DNA of 34,168 nucleotides from assembly GCF_014652235.1 (NCBI RefSeq), contig NZ_BMYK01000044.1, forward strand, positions 1-34,168. The letters are read 5' to 3'. A program made the position numbers and the translations under genes. Every line of letters starts with the position of its first letter. Position 1 is the first letter of the stretch. Shown one piece after another: positions 28,070 through 34,168 of the stretch. The notes below the pieces were generated by a model. That model did no database searches, was not told the origin of the DNA, and saw only the letters and a list, made by a program, of their open reading frames with translations. The stretch is from Pseudorhodoferax aquiterrae (GTDB lineage: Bacteria; Pseudomonadota; Gammaproteobacteria; Burkholderiales; Burkholderiaceae_C).

Positions 28070-30928
28070 ATGGCACAGTCACCGTCAACGCGCACCACAC
28101 AACCAAGGTTTCTTTCGGGGAATGGCCCCATGGCCGAGCGCATCCGGTCGTTCGACTGGGCCTCGACCTCGCTCGGTGCGCCCGAGGCCTGGCCTGTCAG
28201 CCTGCGCACGACCGTGGCCATGATGCTCCGCACGCGGCACCCGGTGTTCATCTTCTGGGGGCCGGAGCTGCTGTGCCTCTACAACGATGCCTATAGCCGC
28301 TCCCTTGGTCCTGAGAAGCACCCCGGCATTCTGGGACGGCTAGGTCGGGAGGCGTTTCCCGAGCTGTGGCACATCATTGGACCGGACATCGAGCAGGTCC
28401 AGGCGGGTGGCCCCGCGACCTGGCACGAGGACAAGCTAGTGCCCTCATACCGGCACGGCAAGCTCGATGAGGTGTACTGGACGTACTCGTACGGCGGCAT
28501 TGACGACGAGGACGCTCCCAACGGCGTCGGCGGTGTTCTGGTGCTGTGCAACGAAACCACCACCAAGGTTCTGGAGAGCCGACGCGTCACGTCCAACTTC
28601 GAGCGCATGGCCGAGCTGTTCGAACGCGCCCCCGTGTTCATCGCCACCCTCACGGGGCCCGAGCACCGCTTCGAGTTCGTGAACCCCGCCTACCGGCAGC
28701 TCGTGGGTCAGCGGGAGGTTGTCGGCATGCCTGTGCGTGAGGCCTTGCCGGAACTCCAGGGGCAAGGCTTTCTACCGCGCCTCGACGAGGTGCTCGCCAC
28801 TGGGCAGGCCTACCGCGCGAGCGCCGCGCGCATCCTGCTCGCCCGAGGCCCCGATGCAGCACTTGAGGAGCGGCGGCTGGACTTTGTCTACCAGCCCACG
28901 TTCGATGCCGATGGAACCCCGAGAGGCGTCATGGCGGTAGGCGTCGATGTCACCGAGCGCGTGCTTGCCGAACAGGCGCTGGCCTTCCGGGAGGAGCAGG
29001 TCCGCCTCGCCGCGGAGGCCGGCGAGGTAGGCTTTTGGGACGTCGACACGGTGGCGGGGACGCTGTACTGGCCGCCCAACGTGCGCGCGATGTTCGGCAT
29101 CTTCACCGAGGGACCGGTGACCGTGGAGAAGGACTTCTACGAGGCGCTGCATCCAGACGACCGAGCGGCAACCTTCGCAGCCTACCAAGCAGCCATCGAC
29201 CCCGCGCAGCGCAGCCTCTACGACGTCGAGTACCGCACGGTCGGCCGGGACGACGGCGTCATTCGCTGGGTCGCGGCAAAGGGGCATGGCACCTTCGACG
29301 CCAACGGCCGTTGCGTGCGGGTGCTGGGCACGGCCATGGACATCACCCTCCGCAAGCGCAACGATGAACGCCTGCGCGAGCTCAACGAAGCTCTGGGTCA
29401 GCGCCTGGAGAGCTACCTCGCGGAACGCAAGATTCTGGTCGATGTCGTGGAGGGGACTGATGCGCTCATCCAGGTCATCGACACCGACTTTAAAGTGCTC
29501 GCCAGCAACCGTGGCAATGTTGCGGAGTTTGAGAACATCTACGGCGTCAAGCCCAAGGTCGGCGACAACCTGATGGGGCTGCTGGCGCACCTGCCCAGCT
29601 CGCAAGAGGACGCCCGTCGGGTATGGCAGCGCGCCCTGGCCGGCGAGTCGTTCGTGGTCGAGGCGGAATTCGGCGACCCGCATCTCTCGCGCCGCTGGTA
29701 CGAGCTGCATTTCCAGCCCCTGTACGCTGCGGATGGCCGTCTCGCCGGCGCCTTCCAGTTCGGCTATGAGGTAACCGCGCGTCGGCAGTCCGAGGCGCGG
29801 GTTGCCCAAGCCGAAGAGGTACTGCAGCAGGCCCGACGCATGGAGTCCATCGGCCTGCTGACCGGTGGTGTGGCCCATGACTTCAACAACGTCCTGCAGG
29901 CGCTGAATGCGAAGTTCGAGCTAATGCGGCGCCGCGCAGACCACGCCGACAGCGTGCGTGCGTGGGCCGGGAGCGGCATCGAGCTGACCCGCAAGGCCTC
30001 GCGCGTCACGGCCCAGCTGCTGGCGTTCTCCAGGCGTCAACCGGTCGGCGAGCAGTCCTTGCGCTTGCGCGAGCTGCTCGACAACATGCACGACCTCCTG
30101 CGCACCACGCTTGGAGCGACTGTGCGCCTGCAGGTCGACTGTGAGGACGTGTCGGTTCTCGCGGAGACGACGCAGCTGGAGATGGGCCTGCTGAACCTGG
30201 CGGTCAATGCACGCGACGCGATGCCCAACGGGGGCGACGTGGTCATCGTTGGCCGGGCGATTGGCGAGGCCGTGGAACTGTCCGTGACGGACAGCGGCAC
30301 GGGCATGAGCCCGGAGCTCATTGGCAAAGCGTTCGCACCGTTCTTCACCACGAAACCACTTGGCAAGGGCAGCGGGCTGGGCCTGGCCCAGGTCTACGCC
30401 ATGGCCACCCGAGTCGGCGGCTCCGTCCGCATTGAGAGCGATGGACGCTCGGGAACCACGGTCGTTATCACCTTGCAACGCGCGGAGAAGGATGCAGGCT
30501 CGTCGGCCCATGCGCCGCTCAGGGCAGATGCTTCGACCGCTGCTCAATCCCGCATGCTGGTCGTCGACGACGACAACGCTGTCCGCGGACCGCTCGTCGA
30601 GCTGCTCCGGACCCTAGGTCATGATGTGGTGGAGGCAAGCTCGGGCGAGGATGCGCTCGTCGTCCTAGAGAAGGAGCGGATGGACATCCTGCTGACCGAC
30701 TTCGCCATGCCCGGCATGAACGGCGTGGCGCTGGCCAACCTCGCCCGCACCGTCGACCCGACCATGCAGGTCATTTTCATGAGCGGCTACGCCGATGGAG
30801 ATGAGCTTCGCGATGCCATCGGACAGCGTGGCCTCCTGCTGCGCAAGCCCTTCGACATCGACGCAGTCGAGCTTGCGATTCGTCGTGCCCAAGGCCGTCT
30901 GGCCCGTGCCGGGTCGAAGACCGTGTGA
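28070..30928 (+). CDS. Hybrid histidine kinase with several PAS domains and a receiver
   Basis: The 952-aa protein is soluble. It has an N-terminal PAS-like domain (about 15-165, SFDWASTSLGAPEAWP), two or three further PAS domains (about 170-560), a dimerisation domain with phospho-histidine H603 in GGVAHDFNN, an ATPase domain with TDSGTGMS and KGSGLGLAQVYAMA, and a receiver with D877 in LLTDFAMPGMNG. This is the blue-light or stress-type cytoplasmic hybrid kinase layout common in Burkholderiales. It could phosphorylate the single-domain receiver at 24563 or a distant regulator. I chose the ATG at 28070 with GGACGA upstream, because family members begin shortly before FLSGNGPM. It diverges from ku. 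Confidence 0.85.
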   Translation: MAQSPSTRTTQPRFLSGNGPMAERIRSFDWASTSLGAPEAWPVSLRTTVAMMLRTRHPVFIFWGPELLCLYNDAYSRSLGPEKHPGILGRLGREAFPELWHIIGPDIEQVQAGGPATWHEDKLVPSYRHGKLDEVYWTYSYGGIDDEDAPNGVGGVLVLCNETTTKVLESRRVTSNFERMAELFERAPVFIATLTGPEHRFEFVNPAYRQLVGQREVVGMPVREALPELQGQGFLPRLDEVLATGQAYRASAARILLARGPDAALEERRLDFVYQPTFDADGTPRGVMAVGVDVTERVLAEQALAFREEQVRLAAEAGEVGFWDVDTVAGTLYWPPNVRAMFGIFTEGPVTVEKDFYEALHPDDRAATFAAYQAAIDPAQRSLYDVEYRTVGRDDGVIRWVAAKGHGTFDANGRCVRVLGTAMDITLRKRNDERLRELNEALGQRLESYLAERKILVDVVEGTDALIQVIDTDFKVLASNRGNVAEFENIYGVKPKVGDNLMGLLAHLPSSQEDARRVWQRALAGESFVVEAEFGDPHLSRRWYELHFQPLYAADGRLAGAFQFGYEVTARRQSEARVAQAEEVLQQARRMESIGLLTGGVAHDFNNVLQALNAKFELMRRRADHADSVRAWAGSGIELTRKASRVTAQLLAFSRRQPVGEQSLRLRELLDNMHDLLRTTLGATVRLQVDCEDVSVLAETTQLEMGLLNLAVNARDAMPNGGDVVIVGRAIGEAVELSVTDSGTGMSPELIGKAFAPFFTTKPLGKGSGLGLAQVYAMATRVGGSVRIESDGRSGTTVVITLQRAEKDAGSSAHAPLRADASTAAQSRMLVVDDDNAVRGPLVELLRTLGHDVVEASSGEDALVVLEKERMDILLTDFAMPGMNGVALANLARTVDPTMQVIFMSGYADGDELRDAIGQRGLLLRKPFDIDAVELAIRRAQGRLARAGSKTV

Positions 30929-30930
30929 CC

Positions 30931-31140
30931 TCAGAAGAAGACGACCGCCAGGAAAACCAGCGCTGTCATCGCCATCCAACCGAAGAACACCAACCAGCTG
31001 AGAGCGCTACGCTCCGCCGCACGTTCGGCCTGGTCGCGCGCACGCCAACTGGTTTGTGCATCCCATGTCTCGTCGCGAGCGTTGTCACTCAACGCCTTGG
31101 ACGACGCCTCCTTGCGGACGGGCGCAGCCGTCAGGTCCAT
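30931..31140 (-). CDS. Small membrane protein with C-terminal anchor, 69 aa
   Basis: The protein MDLTAAPVRKEASSKALSDN has a charged helical N-terminal part and a single C-terminal membrane helix (SALSWLVFFGWMAMTALVFL and beyond). The ATG at 31138-31140 has TTGGAG upstream. It is convergent with the histidine kinase, two bases apart. No family is recognised. It is probably a tail-anchored inner-membrane protein, possibly stress-related by its setting. Confidence 0.6.
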   Translation of the reverse strand: MDLTAAPVRKEASSKALSDNARDETWDAQTSWRARDQAERAAERSALSWLVFFGWMAMTALVFLAVVFF

Positions 31141-31184
31141 GCCAATCTCCAAGCATTGAAGGGGCGGGCGGGCAGCAGCGCCTC

Positions 31185-32069
31185 TCAGATGAGAGGCACG
31201 CCCCCCGTCACGGCCACTGTGGCGCCCGACATGTACGAAGCACCTTCGGACGCTAGCATCACATACGCTGCAGCGAGCTCTGCGGGCTGGGCGGGTCGCT
31301 TGAACGGTACCTGCTCGCCGAACTTGGAGGCCTTCTCCGCGTCCATGGTGCTGGGAATGAGGGGCGTCCAGACCGGCCCGGGCGCAACACAATTCACGCG
31401 GATGCCCTTCTCGGCTAGCAACTGTGCCAGCCCTCCCGTCAGGTTCTGCAGCGCTCCCTTGGTCGCAGCATAGGCCACCAAGGTGGCGTTGGGCTTGTCC
31501 GCGTTGATGGATGCCGTGTTGATGACGCTGCTGCCCGGCGCCATGTGCGGCGCTGCGGCCTGCGTCAGGAAGAAGGTCGCGAACACGTTGGTCCGGAAGG
31601 TGCGCTCCAGTTCCTGGGCCGAGAAGTCCTGCAGGTCTTTGTGCGACATCTGGAACGCGGCGTTGTTGACCAGGATGTCGACGCCGCCCAGCTCATCGAC
31701 GGCGCGCTGGACGATTGCCTGGCAATGCACCTGCTCCTGGATGTCGCCCGAGACGAGGACACACCGGCGGCCTGCGTCGCGCACGATCTGCGCCGTGGAC
31801 TCGGCGTCGTCGTGCTCGTCCAGGTAAGAGATGAGGACGTCGGCTCCCTCGCGCGCGTAGGCGATGGCCACAGCACGGCCGATGCCGCTGTCGCCGCCGG
31901 TGATGACGGCCCTGCGTCCCGTCAACTTTCCAGACCCGACATAGCTGTCCTCGCCGCAGTCAGGCACAGGTTGCATCGCGCTTTGCCTGCCCGGCACATC
32001 CTGGTGCTGCTTGGGAAACGGGGGCACCGGATACTTCGTTCGCGGGTCTTGCAAAAGGGTTTCAGCCAT
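31185..32069 (-). CDS. Short-chain dehydrogenase, general-stress (YhdF/YdaD-like) type
   Basis: The 294-aa protein has NAD(P)-binding TGGDSGIG at 57-64, NNAA at 135-138, catalytic S187 and Y200-x3-K204 (YAATK), the standard classical SDR set. The N-terminal extension PRTKYPVPPFPKQHQDVPG is typical of the stress-linked YhdF/YdaD group, members of which are induced by general stress in Bacillus. The physiological substrate is unknown. The ATG at 32067-32069 has CGGAG upstream. It lies 44 bp upstream of the tail-anchored protein gene and may share its transcript. Confidence 0.9.
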   Translation of the reverse strand: MAETLLQDPRTKYPVPPFPKQHQDVPGRQSAMQPVPDCGEDSYVGSGKLTGRRAVITGGDSGIGRAVAIAYAREGADVLISYLDEHDDAESTAQIVRDAGRRCVLVSGDIQEQVHCQAIVQRAVDELGGVDILVNNAAFQMSHKDLQDFSAQELERTFRTNVFATFFLTQAAAPHMAPGSSVINTASINADKPNATLVAYAATKGALQNLTGGLAQLLAEKGIRVNCVAPGPVWTPLIPSTMDAEKASKFGEQVPFKRPAQPAELAAAYVMLASEGASYMSGATVAVTGGVPLI

Positions 32070-32275
32070 AGGCGTGCTCCGAATGAGGCTTGCAGCGGGC
32101 CGCATGGCGCTGCGGGAAGTGGTTCCTCAACATTGAGGTAGCCTCCATGGTGGCGTTGTCACGCGGGACCAGGCGAGCGCCGAAGACGACGCGCAACGTC
32201 GGCCAAGGTGCCGTGGCGGTGAAGCGAAAATGTGAAGCCACCAGCGGTTCGGCCGTGCGAGGCTGATCCGCACCG

Positions 32276-32833
32276 TCAAGCGCAGGCGTCGCCGCGATCC
32301 ATCGCCTTGTTCCCGACAGTAGCGGCGACAACCACGCGATTACGCCCCTCGCGCTTGGCCTGGTAGAGCGCCGCGTCGGCCTGCTGGACCAGAAGCTCGC
32401 CAGTGGCGACGTTGCAAGATTTCCAGCTGGAAGTCTTCATGAAGGTCGCTTCTTCGTTGAGAGCGCGTGACACCATCGGCTCGATCTGGTCCCACGCTTC
32501 CGACCAGATGACGGCGAACGGCTGGCCGAAGCCTGGCGGCTTGTTGCCCAGGATGGGAACGAAGGCATCGTTGTGGATCGTGGTCAGCGCTGGTCCCCAG
32601 CACAAGGCCGCCGCGAAGCGCGAGCACATGATCTGTTCGACGATCACGCGCAAGGCGAGCGGCCAGCCCTCTATAGGACCGAGTGGCGTCGTGTGCCACG
32701 GACGGCGCCGCAACTGAGCGCCCATCACCCCACCTCCAGCGACGAATGCCGAGGCCGTGGAAGCGCCGGTGGTGGCGACTGGAGGCCAGACCAGTTGCAG
32801 ATCGTCAACAGACCGCGCCTGCGGCCCTTGCAT
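32276..32833 (-). pseudogene. PAS-GGDEF gene with internal deletion and frameshift
   Basis: The frame starts near 32831-32833 with a PAS-type N-terminal half (TPLGPIEGWPLALRVIVEQI, FAAALCWGPALTTIHNDAFV, PILGNKPPGFGQPFAVIWSE). Near 32435 one base seems lost, since the other frame reads HEDFQLEILQRRH, the normal continuation of such a domain. Soon after it jumps to LLVQQADAALYQAKREGRNR, the C-terminal end of a GGDEF domain. The middle of the protein, including the catalytic GGDEF motif, is gone. This is a decayed sensor-cyclase. The 32070-32275 stretch before the SDR holds no supported gene. Confidence 0.7.
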
Positions 32834-32840
32834 ATTCCAT

Positions 32841-33101
32841 TCAGCCGCCGGTCGCCGGCGGCTCCTGGTTGGTCTGAGCGTGCTGGTTGCCGTGGAGCCC
32901 CAGCGGGACGGAGTCATCGTGCTCAGCAGCTTGCGCATCCGCCCGCTTGTCCTGCATCCTTTCCGGGTTGGCCGGACCCACGTTTGGTTCGCCGGTCGCG
33001 GCACGGCCGACGTCGAGCTTGCCGCCTGCGCCGATGTTGGCGACCGTTCCGTCCGTCGTCGGTCGCGAGCCCTCACCGCTGGTGCTGGGGGTGTCTGCCA
33101 T
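32841..33101 (-). CDS. Hypothetical disordered protein, 86 aa
   Basis: The protein MADTPSTSGEGSRPTTDGTV is low in hydrophobic residues and rich in Gly, Asp, Thr and Gln, so it is probably disordered, like stress or desiccation proteins. The ATG at 33099-33101 is preceded by AAGGAG at good spacing, which supports expression. No domain is recognised. It precedes the deleted PAS-GGDEF remnant on the same strand. Confidence 0.55.
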   Translation of the reverse strand: MADTPSTSGEGSRPTTDGTVANIGAGGKLDVGRAATGEPNVGPANPERMQDKRADAQAAEHDDSVPLGLHGNQHAQTNQEPPATGG

Positions 33102-33119
33102 GAATGCTCCTTCGATGGG

Positions 33120-33389
33120 CTAGTGGTGGTCCCGGTGGTCCAGGCGCCGCAGCGCTGCTTCCTTGAGCTGACCGATCTTGAACCAGCACATGCGCATGCG
33201 CGCATAGGCTTGCAGCAAGGTGCCCGGCACCTCGACTGGCGACTGTTTGCGTTGCGCTTCGAACTCGTTGCGTGAGGCGATCCAGTCTTCAGCCAGGTCT
33301 GCGAAGCCGCTGTCGCGCAAAGCTTTGCAGGTGGCAGTGGGCTCGTGCGCCTGCATCTCGGACAGTCGCTGCGTTTCTGCCTTGTCCAT
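33120..33389 (-). CDS. Hypothetical helical protein, 89 aa
   Basis: The protein MDKAETQRLSEMQAHEPTAT is mostly helical (KALRDSGFADLAEDWIASRN, LLQAYARMRMCWFKIGQLKE) and ends in a His/Asp-rich tail LDHRDHH that could bind metal. The ATG at 33387-33389 has GGAGAA upstream. The following gene starts 18 bp on, so the two may form an operon. No family is recognised. Confidence 0.55.
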   Translation of the reverse strand: MDKAETQRLSEMQAHEPTATCKALRDSGFADLAEDWIASRNEFEAQRKQSPVEVPGTLLQAYARMRMCWFKIGQLKEAALRRLDHRDHH

Positions 33390-33629
33390 GTCGTTCTCCA
33401 GCAGTCAGCCTTGTTGCCAAAGTACGAGCAGCGCCATCACTGCGATGTAGGCCGACGGCCCGACAGCTCAATCTCTTCTGCCTGCACGTTGCTACGGCAA
33501 TGGCGCGCCGCTCCAGTGCAGCTGGCGAAGGCGGGCCATTTCCTCACACGGCGTCGCGAACTAAGACTCCCTTGACCGAACCGGCCAAGCCGCCCACTGG
33601 CAGCTCCCATCCACCTACCAGGAACTCAC

Positions 33630-33884
33630 ATGGCTTCAAGCTATCCCTCTGCTATCGGCTACCCGACCAGCGCGGCACCCCGAATCTTCAATCCGGTTGA
33701 CTATGTGGCTCTGCTGCTTCTGATCGTGGGGGGCCTGAACTGGGGCCTCGTCGGTGTCTTCAATTTCGACTTGGTCGCTGCCATCTTTGGCACCATGACG
33801 ACCGCATCGCGCATCGTCTATGCGCTTGTAGGCGTGTCGGCTCTCTACAGCATCTCTTTGCTGTTCCGCCGGTCTCGCGGCTGA
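33630..33884 (+). CDS. DUF378 family small membrane protein
   Basis: The 84-aa protein has a soluble N-terminus with NPVDYVALLLLIVGGLNWGL, then VGVFNFDLVAAIF and a second membrane segment (SRIVYALVGVSALYSISLLF). The GGLNWGL signature and the two-helix layout are those of DUF378, a small inner-membrane family without known function, often seen with stress genes. The ATG at 33630 has CAGGAA upstream. The 33390-33629 gap upstream holds nothing I can support. Confidence 0.85.
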   Translation: MASSYPSAIGYPTSAAPRIFNPVDYVALLLLIVGGLNWGLVGVFNFDLVAAIFGTMTTASRIVYALVGVSALYSISLLFRRSRG

Positions 33885-33940
33885 CCGAGTTCGGCTCCCC
33901 TGGGGGCCGTCGCTGTGCCACCTCAAGACAGGAGTACATC

Positions 33941-34165
33941 ATGAACGACGGAGAAGGCAAGACAGGCCATGGGCCAGGCACCGCTGCAACGCCCTCAAAG
34001 AAGGAGGCCACGCTGAGGCGCGCACAAGCCGACCAGGCAGTCAAAGGTCAACCCACCAGCGGCGTGGACGACTCGCGCGACGAACCAGCCGCTGATGCGG
34101 ACCCCAAGCCGCAAGGTCGGGGTCTCCTCGTTTTCAGTGCAATAAGTGACGGTACGCAAAGCTAG
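33941..34165 (+). pseudogene. Hypothetical disordered protein truncated by the right IS1071 end
   Basis: The ATG at 33941 with ACAGGAG upstream starts a charged, low-complexity protein (MNDGEGKTGHGPGTAATPSK, then TLRRAQADQAVKGQPTSGVD). The reading frame enters the IS1071 repeat at 34119, so residues from about 60 on (LLVFSAISDGTQS) are encoded by the insertion sequence and are not native. The true 3' end is missing. It sits 56 bp after the DUF378 gene on the same strand. Function is unknown. Confidence 0.7.
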
Positions 34166-34168
34166 CAC
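34119..34168 (+). mobile_element. IS1071-type terminal inverted repeat, right copy
   Basis: The 50 bases from the GGGG tip at 34119 to the window end are the exact reverse complement of bases 1-50. The tip faces the cargo and the element body runs rightward out of the window. The insertion interrupts the gene that starts at 33941. The five bases just inside the two tips (ttcga on the left, aggtc on the right) do not match, as expected, since target duplications would flank each element on opposite sides. Confidence 0.75.

Noticed and set aside
27898-28071. Small minus-strand frame (57 aa, hydrophobic middle) between ku and the histidine kinase
   Set aside because: It has no ribosome site and overlaps the likely promoter and start region of the kinase; it is possible but unsupported.
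1-34168. Reading the whole window as one Tn3-type transposon bounded by its own repeats
   Set aside because: The GGGG tips, which are the outer ends in this family, point inward, and there is no transposase or resolvase gene inside.
1-34168. Circular molecule with overlapping ends
   Set aside because: The end sequences are inverted and not direct repeats, so they cannot be joined into a circle.
1-34168. tRNA genes, rRNA genes or attachment sites
   Set aside because: I saw no tRNA-like cloverleaf or TTCGA-type arm in a plausible context, no rRNA segment and no repeated att core; a proper search was not possible by eye.

Overview
The window is GC-rich, and its gene content points to a betaproteobacterium of the Burkholderiales, most likely Comamonadaceae. 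Supporting this are the IS1071-type ends, a DUF3577/DUF3275/RadC integrative-element module, an HU protein with an Ala/Lys tail, and the set of small stress proteins (DUF3597, DUF3606, DUF378). This assignment rests on family recognition, not on a database search.

Layout. Bases 1-50 and 34119-34168 are perfect inverted copies of one 50-bp sequence that I recognise as the end of IS1071 (Tn3 family). The GGGG outer tips face inward, so the window is the cargo between two IS1071 copies whose bodies lie outside it. From 0.07 to 4.2 kb is a minus-strand block of small genes: a YecA-like SEC-C protein, a methyltransferase-like protein, HU, a frameshifted MarR regulator and two overlapping small genes. 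From 4.4 to 15.7 kb is a plus-strand fragment of an SPI-7/PAPI-1-like integrative and conjugative element (ICE): DUF3577, DUF3275, RadC, a DUF6094-like N6-methyltransferase, many small unknown proteins and an 803-aa SNF2-type helicase. No integrase, relaxase, type IV secretion or partition gene is present. From 15.8 to 20.2 kb come DUF3597 and a group of c-di-GMP genes, of which one is intact (PAS-PAS-PAS-GGDEF) and two are broken. From 20.2 to 28 kb is a bacterial end-joining locus. It holds a four-domain LigD with an exonuclease III domain fused to its N-terminus, several small stress and regulatory genes, and Ku overlapping a MerR/TPR regulator gene. From 28 to 34 kb are a hybrid histidine kinase, a stress-type short-chain dehydrogenase, a deleted PAS-GGDEF remnant, small stress proteins, and a last gene cut by the right IS1071 end.

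Main observations. (1) Inside the ICE fragment, at least five intergenic regions carry the same roughly 170-nt multi-hairpin RNA architecture, and a sixth carries a truncated copy. Stems are preserved by compensatory changes, and one strand of the first stem can pair either upstream or downstream, like a switch. One copy lies directly upstream of radC, as in the described radC RNA motif. (2) LigD has the order ExoIII-phosphoesterase-ligase-polymerase in a single 1141-aa frame, and all recognisable ExoIII catalytic residues are present. (3) Ku is translationally coupled to a MerR/TPR regulator gene. (4) Four genes carry probable single-base frameshifts and several sensor genes are truncated. 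This suggests either a decaying mosaic region or sequencing error, which the sequence alone cannot separate.
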